Positions 8,215 to 17,329 of a DNA stretch of 64,000 nucleotides are shown one piece after another. The notes under the pieces are model-generated. The model ran no database searches. It was not told the DNA's origin and was given only the letters and a program-made list of their open reading frames with translations. A program made the position numbers and the translations under genes. Location of the stretch: positions 3,088,755 to 3,152,754 of the forward strand of contig NZ_CP007597.1 in assembly GCF_000661955.1 (NCBI RefSeq), read 5' to 3'. The DNA is from Stenotrophomonas rhizophila (GTDB lineage: Bacteria > Pseudomonadota > Gammaproteobacteria > Xanthomonadales > Xanthomonadaceae). Each line of letters opens with the position of its first letter. Position 1 is the stretch's first letter.

Positions 8215-9573
8215 ATGGGTGAATTCATCGGATCTGTCTGGTGGATGATCGTCAGCCTCGGCGTGCTGGTGACGTTCCATGAATTCGGCCACTACTGGGT
8301 GGCGCGCCGCTGTGGGGTGAAGGTACTGCGGTTCTCGGTCGGCTTCGGCCGCCCGCTGTGGATGCGGCGCAACCGCGCCGGCACCGAGTTCGCCATCGCG
8401 GCCATCCCGCTCGGCGGCTACGTGAAGATGCTCGACGAGCGCGAAGTCGAGGTGCACCCGCACGAGCGTGACCAGGCCTTCAACCACAAGAGCGTGTGGC
8501 AGCGCATCGCGATCGTGGCCGCCGGCCCGGCCGCCAACCTGCTGCTGTGCATCGCCCTGCTGTGGGCGATGTTCGTGCTGGGCAAGCAGGACTACTCCCC
8601 CACCATCGGCCGCACCAGCGGCATGGCCCAGGCCGCCGGGCTGCAGTCGGGCGACCGGCTGATCAGCGTGGACGCGCGCAGCGTGGTCACCGCCGGGCAG
8701 GCCAGCATGGCGCTGACCACCGCCGCCATGGACCGCCACGACGCCCGCCTGGAAGTGCTTGACGCGCAGGACCGGGTACAGACCCGTGTGCTGCCGCTGT
8801 CGCAGCTGCCGCAAGGCTTCGACGAGCGCCGCGTGCCGGTGCTGGCCGGGCTGACCTGGCAGTTCTGGCTGCAGCCGGCGCTGGTCGAAAAAGTCGTGCC
8901 CGACTCGGCCGCCCAGGGCGTGCTGCTGCCGGGCGACCTGATCGTGGCCGTGGACGGCCAGCGCATCGACGCCATCGACCAGGTGTTCACCGAAATCCAC
9001 ACCCTGGGCAAGCGCGGCGGCCCGGGCATGATCGAAGTGCTGCGCGGCGGCGAACGCCTGGCGCTGGAAATCACCCCGCGCCAAGGCAAGGACGGCCGTG
9101 GCCAGCCCACCTGGCAGATCGGGATCGGTTTTGCCCAGTCCAGCGCCCCGGCCTACGACGCCGAACTCAAGTACGGGCCCCTTGCGGCACTGCCGGTGGC
9201 CCTGCGTGAAACCGCCCGCATGGCCGGTGATTCGCTGGGCATGATGCGCCGGATCGTCACCGGCAACGCCTCGCTGCAGAACATTTCCGGCCCGGTCACC
9301 ATTGCCCGCGTGGCCAATGTGTCCGCCCAGCGGGGGCTGGACTGGTTCCTGTTCTTCCTGGCCCTGCTGTCGCTGAGCCTGTGCATCATCAACCTGTTGC
9401 CCATCCCCATCTTGGACGGCGGGCACCTGCTGTATTACCTTATTGAGTTGGTCAAGGGCAGCCCGCTGAGCGAGCGCGCCATGGCTGCCGGCCAGTACGT
9501 CGGGCTGGCGCTGCTGGCCGGGCTGATGGGGTTGGCGTTCTACAACGACATCCTCGGCCTGGCCGCGCGATGA
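8215..9573 (+). CDS. rseP: RIP site-2 zinc metalloprotease RseP
   Basis: Inner-membrane protease that cuts anti-sigma factor RseA and signal-peptide remnants. The 452-residue protein has HEFGH at residues 22-26 in the first membrane segment, two PDZ-like domains in the periplasmic loop, and the C-terminal NLLPIPILDGG segment that supplies the third metal ligand. About four membrane spans are expected. It lies between dxr and bamA, as in many gammaproteobacteria, which fits its role in the outer-membrane stress response. Confidence 0.97.
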   Translation: MGEFIGSVWWMIVSLGVLVTFHEFGHYWVARRCGVKVLRFSVGFGRPLWMRRNRAGTEFAIAAIPLGGYVKMLDEREVEVHPHERDQAFNHKSVWQRIAIVAAGPAANLLLCIALLWAMFVLGKQDYSPTIGRTSGMAQAAGLQSGDRLISVDARSVVTAGQASMALTTAAMDRHDARLEVLDAQDRVQTRVLPLSQLPQGFDERRVPVLAGLTWQFWLQPALVEKVVPDSAAQGVLLPGDLIVAVDGQRIDAIDQVFTEIHTLGKRGGPGMIEVLRGGERLALEITPRQGKDGRGQPTWQIGIGFAQSSAPAYDAELKYGPLAALPVALRETARMAGDSLGMMRRIVTGNASLQNISGPVTIARVANVSAQRGLDWFLFFLALLSLSLCIINLLPIPILDGGHLLYYLIELVKGSPLSERAMAAGQYVGLALLAGLMGLAFYNDILGLAAR

Positions 9574-9646
9574 ACTTTTTCCCTTTTGTCGTCGTCTTAT
9601 GCGCCGGCATCCCGCAACATTGCATTCGACTCCAACCGGACGTGAC

Positions 9647-12067
9647 ATGACGCGACTCCCCAATCGCCGCCTGCTTGCCCTTGCACTCGCCGCCGGTTTC
9701 GGCGCGCCCGCCCTGGCCCAGGCAGCCGAGCCCTTCACCGTCAGCGACATCCGTGTCGATGGTCTGCAGCGCATCACCTCCGGTACCGTGTTCACCTACC
9801 TGCCGGTGGAACGTGGCGAAACCCTGACCGACAACAAGGTCGGCGAGAGCATCCGTGCGCTGTACAAGACCGGCTTCTTCGAAGACGTGCAGCTGGATCG
9901 CCAGGGCGACATCCTGGTGGTCACGGTCAAGGAGCGCCCGGCGATCAACAAGTTGACCGTCACCGGCAACAAGGACATCAAGAGCGACCAGCTGCTCAAG
10001 GGCCTGAGCGACATCGGCCTGACCGAGGGCGGCACCTTCGACCGCCTGAGCCTGGACCGCGTGACCCAGGAACTTCGCCGCCAGTACAACGACCGCGGCA
10101 AATACAACGTGGACATCACCCCCACGGTGAGCCCGCTGGACCGCAATCGCGTGGACATCACCATCGCGATCAAGGAAGGCAAGGCCGCCAAGATCCAGCA
10201 CGTCAATCTGGTGGGCACCGAGAAGTTCGCCTCCGAAGACATCCTGGAAACCTGGGAGTCCAAGGAGCACAACTGGGCCTCGTGGTACCGCCGCGATGAT
10301 CAGTACTCCAAGGAAAAGCTGTCCGGCGACCTGGAAAAGCTCAATTCCTGGTACCTGGACCGCGGCTACGTGGACTTCAGCATCGATTCCACCCAGGTCT
10401 CGATCAGCCCCGACAAGCGCGACATGTTCATCACTGCCGGCGTGACCGAAGGTGAGCAGTACAAGATCTCCGACATCAAGGTCACCGGCGACACCATCCT
10501 GCCGCAGGAAGATGTCGAGCGCATGGTGATCCAGAAGTCCGGCGACACGTTCTCGCGTGCGCTGCTGGAATTCAGCTCGGACGCGATCACCAATTCGCTG
10601 TCCAACATCGGTTACGCCTTCGCCAAGGTGAACCCGATCCCGACCAGCAACCGCGCCGACCGTACCGTGGCGATCAACATGCAGGTCGTGCCGGGCCCGC
10701 GCGTGCAGGTGCGTCGCATCACCTTCAAGGGCAACACCCGCACCTCCGACGAAGTGCTGCGTCGTGAAATGCGCCAGTTCGAGAACAGCTGGTACTCGCA
10801 GGCCGCGATCGATCGTTCCAAGATCCGCCTGCAGCGCCTGGGCTACTTCGAATCGGTCGACGTCGAGACCCCGCCGGTCACCGGCAGCAACGACCAGGTC
10901 GACGTGGTCTACAACGTCAAGGAAACCACGTCGGGCAGCTTCGTGTTCGGCCTGGGCTATTCGCAGTCCTACGGCATGACCACCTCGGTGCAGCTGTCGC
11001 AGAACAACTTCCTCGGCGGCGGCAACCGCGTGTCGGTTGAAGCGTCGCGCAGCAGCTACCTGCAGCGTTACGGCTTCAGCTACACCAACCCGTACTTCAC
11101 CGATGACGGCGTGTCGCTGGGCTACAACCTGTCCTGGCGCGAACTGGATTACTCCGACTTCAACACCGCCCAGTACAACAGCACCAACCGTTCGGCGCAG
11201 ATGGTGTTCGGCGTGCCGATCACCGAGAACGACACGGTCTCGCTGATGGTCGGTATCGACAGCAACCAGATCAACACCTACCAGGGCTCGACGCCGCAGT
11301 CGATCATCGATTACATCGATGCCATCGGCACCAAGACGTTCCACTCCTGGCGCACCGAACTGGGCTGGGCCCGCGATACCCGCAACGATTACTTCATGCC
11401 GACCCGCGGTACCTACCAGCGTATCGGCCTGGAAACCACCCTGCCGGGCTCGACGATCGAGTACTACAAGCTGAACTACCAGTTCTCCAAGTACTGGCCG
11501 ATCATCCCGTCGCTGGTCATCAACACCCGTGCCGAAATCGGCTACGGCGACAGCTATGGCAAGGACATCACCCGCGACCTCTGCTACACCGCACCGACCG
11601 CGGCCAACCCGAGTCCGACCCAGACGGTGGACTGCAACTCCGCCTCGGCCGATTACGTGAAGACCGTCACCGCCACCGGCCTGCCGTTCTACGAGAACTT
11701 CTACGCCGGCGGTACCAACTCGGTGCGCGGCTTCGAGGACAACACCCTGGGTCCGCGTGAAGCCACGCGAGGCTATCCTGATGGCCAGCCGCTGGGCGGT
11801 TCGCTGAAGACCGTCGGTTCGGTTGAAGCCTACTTCCCGCGCCTGTTCGACAGCCCGTCGGCCCGCATCTCGGCCTTCGTCGATTTCGGCAACGTGTACA
11901 ACGGCACCGACAACTTCAAGGCCAACGAACTGCGTGTGTCCACCGGTGTGGCCCTGCTGTGGCGCGCCCCGGTCGGCCCGATCTCGATCAGCTATGCGTT
12001 CCCGCTGAAGAAGAAGGACGGCGACGAAATCGAGCGCCTGCAGTTCACGTTCGGTGGTCAGTTCTGA
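9647..12067 (+). CDS. bamA: Outer membrane protein assembly factor BamA
   Basis: Core of the BAM complex, which folds beta-barrel proteins into the outer membrane. The 806-residue protein starts at ATG 9647, with a signal peptide LLALALAAGFGAPALAQA; an upstream in-frame ATG at 9599 would put non-signal residues before it. Five POTRA repeats fill roughly residues 25-425. The 16-strand barrel follows, with a VRGF motif near residue 695 and a terminal phenylalanine (FGGQF). A cysteine-containing extracellular loop lies around residues 640-670. The skp gene that follows in enterics is missing. Confidence 0.97.
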   Translation: MTRLPNRRLLALALAAGFGAPALAQAAEPFTVSDIRVDGLQRITSGTVFTYLPVERGETLTDNKVGESIRALYKTGFFEDVQLDRQGDILVVTVKERPAINKLTVTGNKDIKSDQLLKGLSDIGLTEGGTFDRLSLDRVTQELRRQYNDRGKYNVDITPTVSPLDRNRVDITIAIKEGKAAKIQHVNLVGTEKFASEDILETWESKEHNWASWYRRDDQYSKEKLSGDLEKLNSWYLDRGYVDFSIDSTQVSISPDKRDMFITAGVTEGEQYKISDIKVTGDTILPQEDVERMVIQKSGDTFSRALLEFSSDAITNSLSNIGYAFAKVNPIPTSNRADRTVAINMQVVPGPRVQVRRITFKGNTRTSDEVLRREMRQFENSWYSQAAIDRSKIRLQRLGYFESVDVETPPVTGSNDQVDVVYNVKETTSGSFVFGLGYSQSYGMTTSVQLSQNNFLGGGNRVSVEASRSSYLQRYGFSYTNPYFTDDGVSLGYNLSWRELDYSDFNTAQYNSTNRSAQMVFGVPITENDTVSLMVGIDSNQINTYQGSTPQSIIDYIDAIGTKTFHSWRTELGWARDTRNDYFMPTRGTYQRIGLETTLPGSTIEYYKLNYQFSKYWPIIPSLVINTRAEIGYGDSYGKDITRDLCYTAPTAANPSPTQTVDCNSASADYVKTVTATGLPFYENFYAGGTNSVRGFEDNTLGPREATRGYPDGQPLGGSLKTVGSVEAYFPRLFDSPSARISAFVDFGNVYNGTDNFKANELRVSTGVALLWRAPVGPISISYAFPLKKKDGDEIERLQFTFGGQF

Positions 12068-12084
12068 TCGACGAAGCTAAATTG

Positions 12085-12111
12085 CCCAAGGTTTGCGTTG
12101 CAAACCTTGGG
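12085..12111. repeat. 12-bp perfect hairpin after bamA
   Basis: CCCAAGGTTTGC and its exact complement surround a 3-base loop, 17 bases after the bamA stop. There is no T-run, so it may protect or attenuate the transcript more than terminate it. Confidence 0.6.
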
Positions 12112-12147
12112 GCCCACGATGCTTCCTATCCCCCGCGCCGTTGGCGC

Positions 12148-12175
12148 GGCCCCCTTAACAGAAGGGGGCCTTTCC
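12148..12175 (+). terminator. Hairpin with short T-run after bamA
   Basis: GGCCCCCTT and AAGGGGGCC-like arms surround a short loop and are followed by TTTCC. It is the third of four consecutive stems after bamA, with CCGCGCC-GTT-GGCGCGG just before it. Confidence 0.5.
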
Positions 12176-12192
12176 ACCAGATGCGCTACGAG

Positions 12193-12223
12193 ACGCCGGG
12201 CTTTGCCCGGCGTTTTCGTTTTT
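12193..12223 (+). terminator. Rho-independent terminator after bamA
   Basis: ACGCCGGGC-TTT-GCCCGGCGT is a perfect stem followed by TTTTCGTTTTT. It would separate bamA transcription from lpxD. Confidence 0.85.
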
Positions 12224-12227
12224 GGGG

Positions 12228-12492
12228 TATCGGCCATTGGCCGGCTGCGCGGGATGGTGGGAATGCCGTGCCGACCAACGGTCGGCACCTACCGCCGCGT
12301 GGGATCGGATCTGCTGGGGAGCCGGCCAGCGGCCGACACCACTGGCGGCGCGGCCGATCCGCCTGACAGCGGTAGTGCCGGCCGCTGGCCGGCGCCACGA
12401 AAACCCGATCCGACACGCCGGTCGCTGCCGACCGTTGGTCGGCACGGCCGTTCAACCACCGCGCGGAGCCGGCCAGCGGCCGGCACTACCGC
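12228..12492. repeat. SMAG/REP cluster, about six hairpins
   Basis: Stems occur at 12231-12243, 12268-12292 (GTAG on the minus strand), 12319-12339, 12373-12399 (GTAG on the plus strand), 12426-12444 and 12466-12489 (minus strand). Two stem families alternate, GCCGACC-type and GCCGGCC-type. Orientations are mixed. Confidence 0.8.
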
Positions 12493-12592
12493 CGCGCTTG
12501 CGACCCACTGTCTGGGCAGAAGCCGATAGCCCGCCGGTAGGCAAGGCCCCACCCCGCATGACCGAACCTGCGCCACACGGTAAACTTCCGCC

Positions 12593-13615
12593 GTGAATAC
12601 TCCTACCTACACCGCCCAGCAACTCGCCGAGCAGTTCGGCCTGCAGGTCCATGGCGACGGCAGCACCGCCATCCATGGCGTGGCCACGCTTGCCCATGCC
12701 GGCCCCGGCCAGCTCACCTTCCTTGCCAACCCGCGCTACCGGGCCCAACTGGCCGACAGCCAGGCCGGCATTGTGGTGCTGCGCGCCGAGGACGCCGAGG
12801 CTACCCCCGGCAGCGCCCTGATCGCCAAGGACCCGTACACCACCTTCGCCAAGATCGGTGCGCTGTTCGACATCGCCCCCGCGCGACCGCCCGGCATCCA
12901 TCCCAGCGCCGTCATCGACCCGACCGCCCAGGTCGCCGCCAGTGCCCACATCGGCCCGTTCGTCAGCATCGGCGCCGGCAGCGTCGTGGGCGAGAACTGC
13001 ATCATCGGCACCGGCAGCATCATCGGTGAGAACTGCACCCTGGACAGCGGCTGCGAACTGATCGCCCGCGTCACCCTGGTCACCCGCGTCAAGCTTGGCA
13101 AGCGCGTGCGCATCCATCCCGGCGCCGTGCTGGGCGCCGACGGCTTCGGCCTGGCCATGGATGCCGGCAAGTGGATCAAGGTGCCGCAGCTGGGCGGCGT
13201 ACGCATCGGCGACGACTGCGAGATCGGCGCCAACACCTGCGTCGACCGCGGCGCCCTGGAAGACACCATCCTCGACGAGGACGTGCGCCTGGACAACCTG
13301 GTGCAGATCGCCCACAACGTCCAGATCGGCGCCCATTCGGCCATCGCTGGCTGCACCGGCATCGCCGGCAGCGCCAAGATCGGCCGCTACTGCCTGCTTG
13401 GCGGGCATGTGGGCGTGGTCGGCCACCTCGAAATCTGCGACAAGGTCGTCATCACCGGCAAGTCGGTGGTGCGCAACTCCATCCACGAGCCGGGTGAGTA
13501 CTCCTCCGGCACCCCATTGACCGACAACCGCACGTGGCGCAAGAACGCCGCGCGCTTCAAGCAGCTGGACGCCCTCGCACGTCGGGTCCTGGCTGCTGGC
13601 AAGGAGAAAGAATGA
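12593..13615 (+). CDS. lpxD: UDP-3-O-(3-hydroxyacyl)glucosamine N-acyltransferase
   Basis: Adds the second acyl chain to UDP-3-O-acyl-glucosamine in lipid A synthesis. The 340-residue protein has an N-terminal substrate-binding domain (to about residue 100) and a left-handed beta helix of hexapeptide repeats such as IGPFVSIGAGSVVGENC. The catalytic-histidine context is NLVQIAHNVQIG. The start is GTG. The stop overlaps the fabZ start by 4 bp. Confidence 0.97.
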   Translation: MNTPTYTAQQLAEQFGLQVHGDGSTAIHGVATLAHAGPGQLTFLANPRYRAQLADSQAGIVVLRAEDAEATPGSALIAKDPYTTFAKIGALFDIAPARPPGIHPSAVIDPTAQVAASAHIGPFVSIGAGSVVGENCIIGTGSIIGENCTLDSGCELIARVTLVTRVKLGKRVRIHPGAVLGADGFGLAMDAGKWIKVPQLGGVRIGDDCEIGANTCVDRGALEDTILDEDVRLDNLVQIAHNVQIGAHSAIAGCTGIAGSAKIGRYCLLGGHVGVVGHLEICDKVVITGKSVVRNSIHEPGEYSSGTPLTDNRTWRKNAARFKQLDALARRVLAAGKEKE

Positions 13616-14070
13616 ACGACACGCTGCAGCTCCCGATCGACATCACCCAGATCCAGGAGCTGATCCCCCACCGCTACCCGTTCCTGCTGGTGGACAGGGT
13701 CGTCGAACTCGACGTCGAGACCAAGCAGATCGTGTGCCAGAAGAACGTCAGCTACAACGAACCGTACTTCCAGGGCCACTTCCCGGGTCGCCCGATCATG
13801 CCCGGCGTGCTGATCATCGAAGCGCTGGCCCAGGCCGGTGGCGTGATGACCCAGTTGACCCTGGGGCGTGACGCGCAGTCCAAGCTGTTCTACATGGTCA
13901 AGGTCGAAAACGCCCGTTTCAACAAGCAGGTGGTTCCCGGCGACGTGCTCATGCTGCATGTGCAGATGAAGCGCCTGATCCGCAACATGGGCTGGTACTA
14001 CGGCGAAGCCCGGGTCAACGGCGAAGTCGTGGCCAGCGCGGAAGTCATGTGCGCCGGCGCCAAGGGCTGA
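13612..14070 (+). CDS. fabZ: 3-hydroxyacyl-ACP dehydratase FabZ
   Basis: Dehydrates 3-hydroxyacyl-ACP in fatty acid elongation and competes with LpxA/LpxD for the same acyl pool. The 152-residue hot-dog-fold protein shows [13 protein letters not shown] and [20 protein letters not shown], with the catalytic histidine at 56 and glutamate at 70. The ATG at 13612 is chosen because GGAGAAAG precedes it and it overlaps the lpxD stop; an upstream in-frame start would give an unlikely tail. Confidence 0.97.
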   Translation: MNDTLQLPIDITQIQELIPHRYPFLLVDRVVELDVETKQIVCQKNVSYNEPYFQGHFPGRPIMPGVLIIEALAQAGGVMTQLTLGRDAQSKLFYMVKVENARFNKQVVPGDVLMLHVQMKRLIRNMGWYYGEARVNGEVVASAEVMCAGAKG

Positions 14071-14088
14071 GCCACCACGGAGGCAGGA

Positions 14089-14880
14089 ATGACTGACAAC
14101 GCACCACGGATCCATCCCACGGCAGTGATCGAAGAAGGCGCGCGCCTGGCCGACGACGTCCAGGTCGGCGCCTTCACCCTGATCGGTGCCGATGTCGAGA
14201 TCGGCGCCGGCACCGTGATCGGTCCGCACTGCTCGATCCACGGCCCGACCCGCATCGGCCGCAACAACCGTTTCATCGGCCATGCCGCGATCGGCGGCGA
14301 ACCGCAGGACAAGAAGTACCGCGCCGAACGCACCGAACTGGTGATCGGCGACGGCAACGTCATCCGCGAGTTCGTCACCATCAACCGCGGCACCGAAGGC
14401 GGCGGCGGCATCACCACCGTCGGCGACGACAACTGGATGCTGGCCTACACCCACGTGGCCCACGACTGCCACGTCGGCAGCCATTGCGTGTTCTCCAACA
14501 ACACCACGCTGGCCGGCCACGTGAGCGTGGGCGACTACGTGATCATCAGCGGCTTCGCCGGCGCGCACCAGTTCTGCCGGATCGGCGCGCACGCCTTCCT
14601 GGGCATGGGCGCGCTGACCAATGGCGACGTGCCGCCGTTCACCATGGTGGGCAGCGACTCGCTCGGCCGCCCGCGCGGCATCAACAGCGAAGGGCTGAAG
14701 CGTCGTGGTTTCGATGCCGAGCGCATCGCCAGCATCAAGCGCGCCTACCGCACCCTGTACGTGGCCGGGCTGCCGCTGGCCGAAGCCAAGGTGCAGCTGG
14801 CCGAACAGGCCGCGCACAGTGCCGACGTCAAGGACCTGCTGGACTTCATCGAGCACGCCGAGAGGCCACTGCTGCGATGA
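14089..14880 (+). CDS. lpxA: UDP-N-acetylglucosamine O-acyltransferase
   Basis: First step of lipid A synthesis: transfers 3-hydroxyacyl from ACP to UDP-GlcNAc. The 263 residues begin with hexapeptide repeats ([33 protein letters not shown]), carry the catalytic histidine in HVAHDCHVG, and have the [17 protein letters not shown] segment and a helical C-terminal domain. A GGAGGCAGGA ribosome binding site precedes the start. It overlaps lpxB by 4 bp. Confidence 0.97.
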   Translation: MTDNAPRIHPTAVIEEGARLADDVQVGAFTLIGADVEIGAGTVIGPHCSIHGPTRIGRNNRFIGHAAIGGEPQDKKYRAERTELVIGDGNVIREFVTINRGTEGGGGITTVGDDNWMLAYTHVAHDCHVGSHCVFSNNTTLAGHVSVGDYVIISGFAGAHQFCRIGAHAFLGMGALTNGDVPPFTMVGSDSLGRPRGINSEGLKRRGFDAERIASIKRAYRTLYVAGLPLAEAKVQLAEQAAHSADVKDLLDFIEHAERPLLR

Positions 14881-16145
14881 CGGCCTCTGGCGGGCACACT
14901 CCAGCGGGCACCACCGCCCAGGTCATCGAACTGGCGGCGGTGATGGGCGCACTGGACAACGCGGTTCCGTCGGCAACGTCGAACCGGCCGGTGCGGATCG
15001 CGCTGGTGGCCGGCGAAGCCTCCGGCGACCTGCTCGGTGCCGGGCTGGTGCGCGAGCTGAAGGCGCGCTTCCCGCATGCCGAGTTCGCCGGTATCGGCGG
15101 TGACGCGATGCGCAGCGCCGGCTGCCAGACCTGGTTCGACGCCAGCGAGCTGGCGGTGATGGGCCTGACCGAGATCCTGCGCCACCTGCCCCGGCTGCTG
15201 AAACTGCGCGGCGAGTTCCGTCGCCGTGCACTCGACTGGCAGCCGGATGTCTTCATCGGCATCGACGCCCCCGATTTCAATCTGGGCGTGGAGCGCTGGC
15301 TGAAGGAACGCGGCATCACCACGGTGCACTACGTGAGCCCGTCGGTGTGGGCCTGGCGCGAGAAGCGGGCCGAGAAGATCGGGGCCAGCGCCGACCTGGT
15401 GCTGTGCCTGTTCCCGATGGAACCGCCGATCTACGCAAAGCACGGCATCGATGCGCGCTTCGTGGGCCACCCGATGGCCGACGATATTCCGCTGCACAGC
15501 GACCGTGAGCAGGCGCGCGTGGCGTTGGGCCTGCCGTCGAATGCAAAAGTACTGGCGGTGCTGCCAGGCAGCCGCCTGGGCGAGATCGGCAAGCTGGGCG
15601 AAGCCTTCTTCGAAGCCGCCTGGCAGGTGTCCGAGCGCATTCCGGGCCTGCACGTGGTGGTGCCGGCCGCCAACCCGGCCTGCCGCCAGTTGATCAGCGA
15701 GCAGTTGTCGCGCTCGGCGTTGCCGGTGGCCTATTCGCACCTGCTCGATGGTGATGCACGCAACGCGATGATCGCCGCCGACGTGGTGGTGCTGGCGTCG
15801 GGCACGGCGACATTGGAAACGATGCTGGTGAAGCGGCCGATGGTGGTGGGCTACCGCGTGGCCGAGCTGACGTACCGGATCGTGAAGGCGCTGGGGCTGA
15901 TCAAGGTGGACCGGTTCGCGCTGCCGAACATTCTGGCGGGCAAGGACCTGGCGCCGGAGTTGATCCAGCACGACTGCGTGCCGGACAAGCTGGCCGCGGC
16001 GATTCTGCAGTGGTTCGATCATCCGCAGCGCGCGATCGACCTGCAGGACACCTACCAGCAGCTGCACCTGCAACTGCGCCAGGATGCGTCGGCGCGTGCG
16101 GCCGATGCGGTGGCCGAGCTGCTGGCGCGCAAGGCGACGGCGTGA
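14877..16145 (+). CDS. lpxB: Lipid-A-disaccharide synthase
   Basis: Family 19 glycosyltransferase that joins UDP-2,3-diacylglucosamine to lipid X at the inner membrane. From ATG 14877 it has 422 residues, about 40 longer than typical, because of an N-terminal tail before the conserved [19 protein letters not shown] second ATG at 14943 would shorten the tail. Further signatures are [22 protein letters not shown] and [12 protein letters not shown]. The 14877 start is preferred because it overlaps the lpxA stop. Confidence 0.95.
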   Translation: MTASGGHTPAGTTAQVIELAAVMGALDNAVPSATSNRPVRIALVAGEASGDLLGAGLVRELKARFPHAEFAGIGGDAMRSAGCQTWFDASELAVMGLTEILRHLPRLLKLRGEFRRRALDWQPDVFIGIDAPDFNLGVERWLKERGITTVHYVSPSVWAWREKRAEKIGASADLVLCLFPMEPPIYAKHGIDARFVGHPMADDIPLHSDREQARVALGLPSNAKVLAVLPGSRLGEIGKLGEAFFEAAWQVSERIPGLHVVVPAANPACRQLISEQLSRSALPVAYSHLLDGDARNAMIAADVVVLASGTATLETMLVKRPMVVGYRVAELTYRIVKALGLIKVDRFALPNILAGKDLAPELIQHDCVPDKLAAAILQWFDHPQRAIDLQDTYQQLHLQLRQDASARAADAVAELLARKATA

Positions 16146-16786
16146 GCCGGCGGCACGCGGCGGCGGCGTCGATGGCGCTGTTCGACGGGGCCGCGCTGGC
16201 CACGGTGGCACCGCGTTACGTGGCCGGGGTGGACGAGGCGGGTCGCGGTCCGCTGGCCGGGCCGGTGGCGGTGGCGGCGGTGGTGTTCTGCCCGGACCGG
16301 CCGCGGTTGAACGGGCTGGACGATTCCAAGCAGTTGACGGCGCTGCGTCGTGACCAGTTGTTCGACAAGATCCAGGACCGTGCGCTGGCCTTCCACGTGG
16401 TGATGGTGGAGGTGGGCGAGATCGATGCGCTGAATATCTACCAGGCGACGATGCTGGGGATGCGGCGTGCGGTGGAGGGGGTGTCGCACGTGGCGCAGTT
16501 CGCGCGGATCGACGGGAACGTGGTGCCGAAGGGGCTGCCCTGTCCGGCGCAGGCGCTGGTGGGCGGGGACGCGCTGGACCGGGCGATCATGGCGGCGTCG
16601 ATTCTGGCCAAGGTGACGCGCGATCGTTTCATGCTGGCGTTGCACGAGGAACACCCGGAATACGGGTTCGATCAGCACAAGGGCTATGGGACGCCGGCGC
16701 ATCTGGCGGCACTGCGCAGTCACGGGCCCTGCCCGCAGCATCGCCGCAGCTTTGCGCCGGTTCGCGCTTGTTTTGAGGTGGTGTAG
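16142..16786 (+). CDS. rnhB: Ribonuclease HII
   Basis: Cleaves RNA in RNA-DNA hybrids and single ribonucleotides in DNA. The start chosen is the GTG at 16142, which overlaps the lpxB stop and gives 214 residues; the ATG at 16172 (204 residues) also contains the whole domain. Catalytic residues are in [13 protein letters not shown] (Asp, Glu), with [27 protein letters not shown] and HKGYGTPAH downstream. The order lpxB-rnhB-dnaE is conserved in the class, although a 543-base repeat gap now separates rnhB from dnaE. Confidence 0.96.
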   Translation: MSRRHAAAASMALFDGAALATVAPRYVAGVDEAGRGPLAGPVAVAAVVFCPDRPRLNGLDDSKQLTALRRDQLFDKIQDRALAFHVVMVEVGEIDALNIYQATMLGMRRAVEGVSHVAQFARIDGNVVPKGLPCPAQALVGGDALDRAIMAASILAKVTRDRFMLALHEEHPEYGFDQHKGYGTPAHLAALRSHGPCPQHRRSFAPVRACFEVV

Positions 16787-16819
16787 GTTTTTTTTATGCT
16801 GCGCATGGCCGAGGCGGGA

Positions 16820-16868
16820 GCCGGAGCTGGAGCTGGAGCCACTTCAAATGCAAATGCAAATGCAACTG
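16820..16868. repeat. Degenerate hexamer repeats
   Basis: Three copies of GGAGCT-like hexamers are followed by about four copies of CAAATG/CAACTG, upstream of the large hairpin at 16919-17105. Confidence 0.65.
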
Positions 16869-16918
16869 CCACAGCCGGGGGCCCGGTGGCTCACTGTTGG
16901 GGCGGTACGGTTGGGTTG

Positions 16919-17105
16919 GCGGGACACGCCGCAAGTACGTCCGTGTAGCAACTGTGTTGCTGGAGGAGGCTTCGGCCCCTCCAGCAACACAGTTGCTACA
17001 CGGGTGAGGGCGCATTGCTTGCGAGGCACTGCCTCGCATGCGCCCGAACGCACAGCCGCCAGCGGCTGGGCCGGGCCGCGGAGCGGGACTTGCGGCGTGT
17101 CCCGC
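16919..17105. repeat. Large composite hairpin element with nested stem
   Basis: Perfect 18-bp arms (16919-16936 and 17088-17105, GCGGGACACGCCGCAAGT and its complement) enclose two modules. One is a 24-bp perfect stem-loop (16943-16966 with 16978-17001, loop 11 bases, GTGTAGCAACTGTGTTGC outward). The other is a 103-bp stretch (17002-17104) that recurs inverted at 61247-61349 with only about three changes. Confidence 0.85.
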
Positions 17106-17156
17106 GCCCCTGCCTCCCCCGCCCCAGCCCTTTGGCACCCGCACACCGGGCTTGTA

Positions 17157-17202
<46 letters not shown>

Positions 17203-17329
17203 TCAGCTTCGAAAAAAACAAAAACCAACCTGAACCCCGCAACCCACCCCGCCCCCTGTAACACCCCTGTCAAGCCTTGTTCGCTCAGGCTCGCGCCGCT
17301 ACCCTGACCGGGCATTACATTGGCCCGGC

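Larger units (their letters stand above)
12068..12592. other. Gene-free gap where skp would be expected
   Basis: This 525-base interval between bamA and lpxD holds four hairpins next to bamA (12085-12223), then a REP cluster (12228-12492) and about 100 bases before the lpxD GTG. No open frame resembles Skp/OmpH: there is no signal peptide plus helical coiled coil of about 170 residues on either strand. Confidence 0.8.

Noticed and set aside
9599..9646. Upstream ATG start for bamA
   Set aside because: It would place 16 polar residues before the signal peptide.
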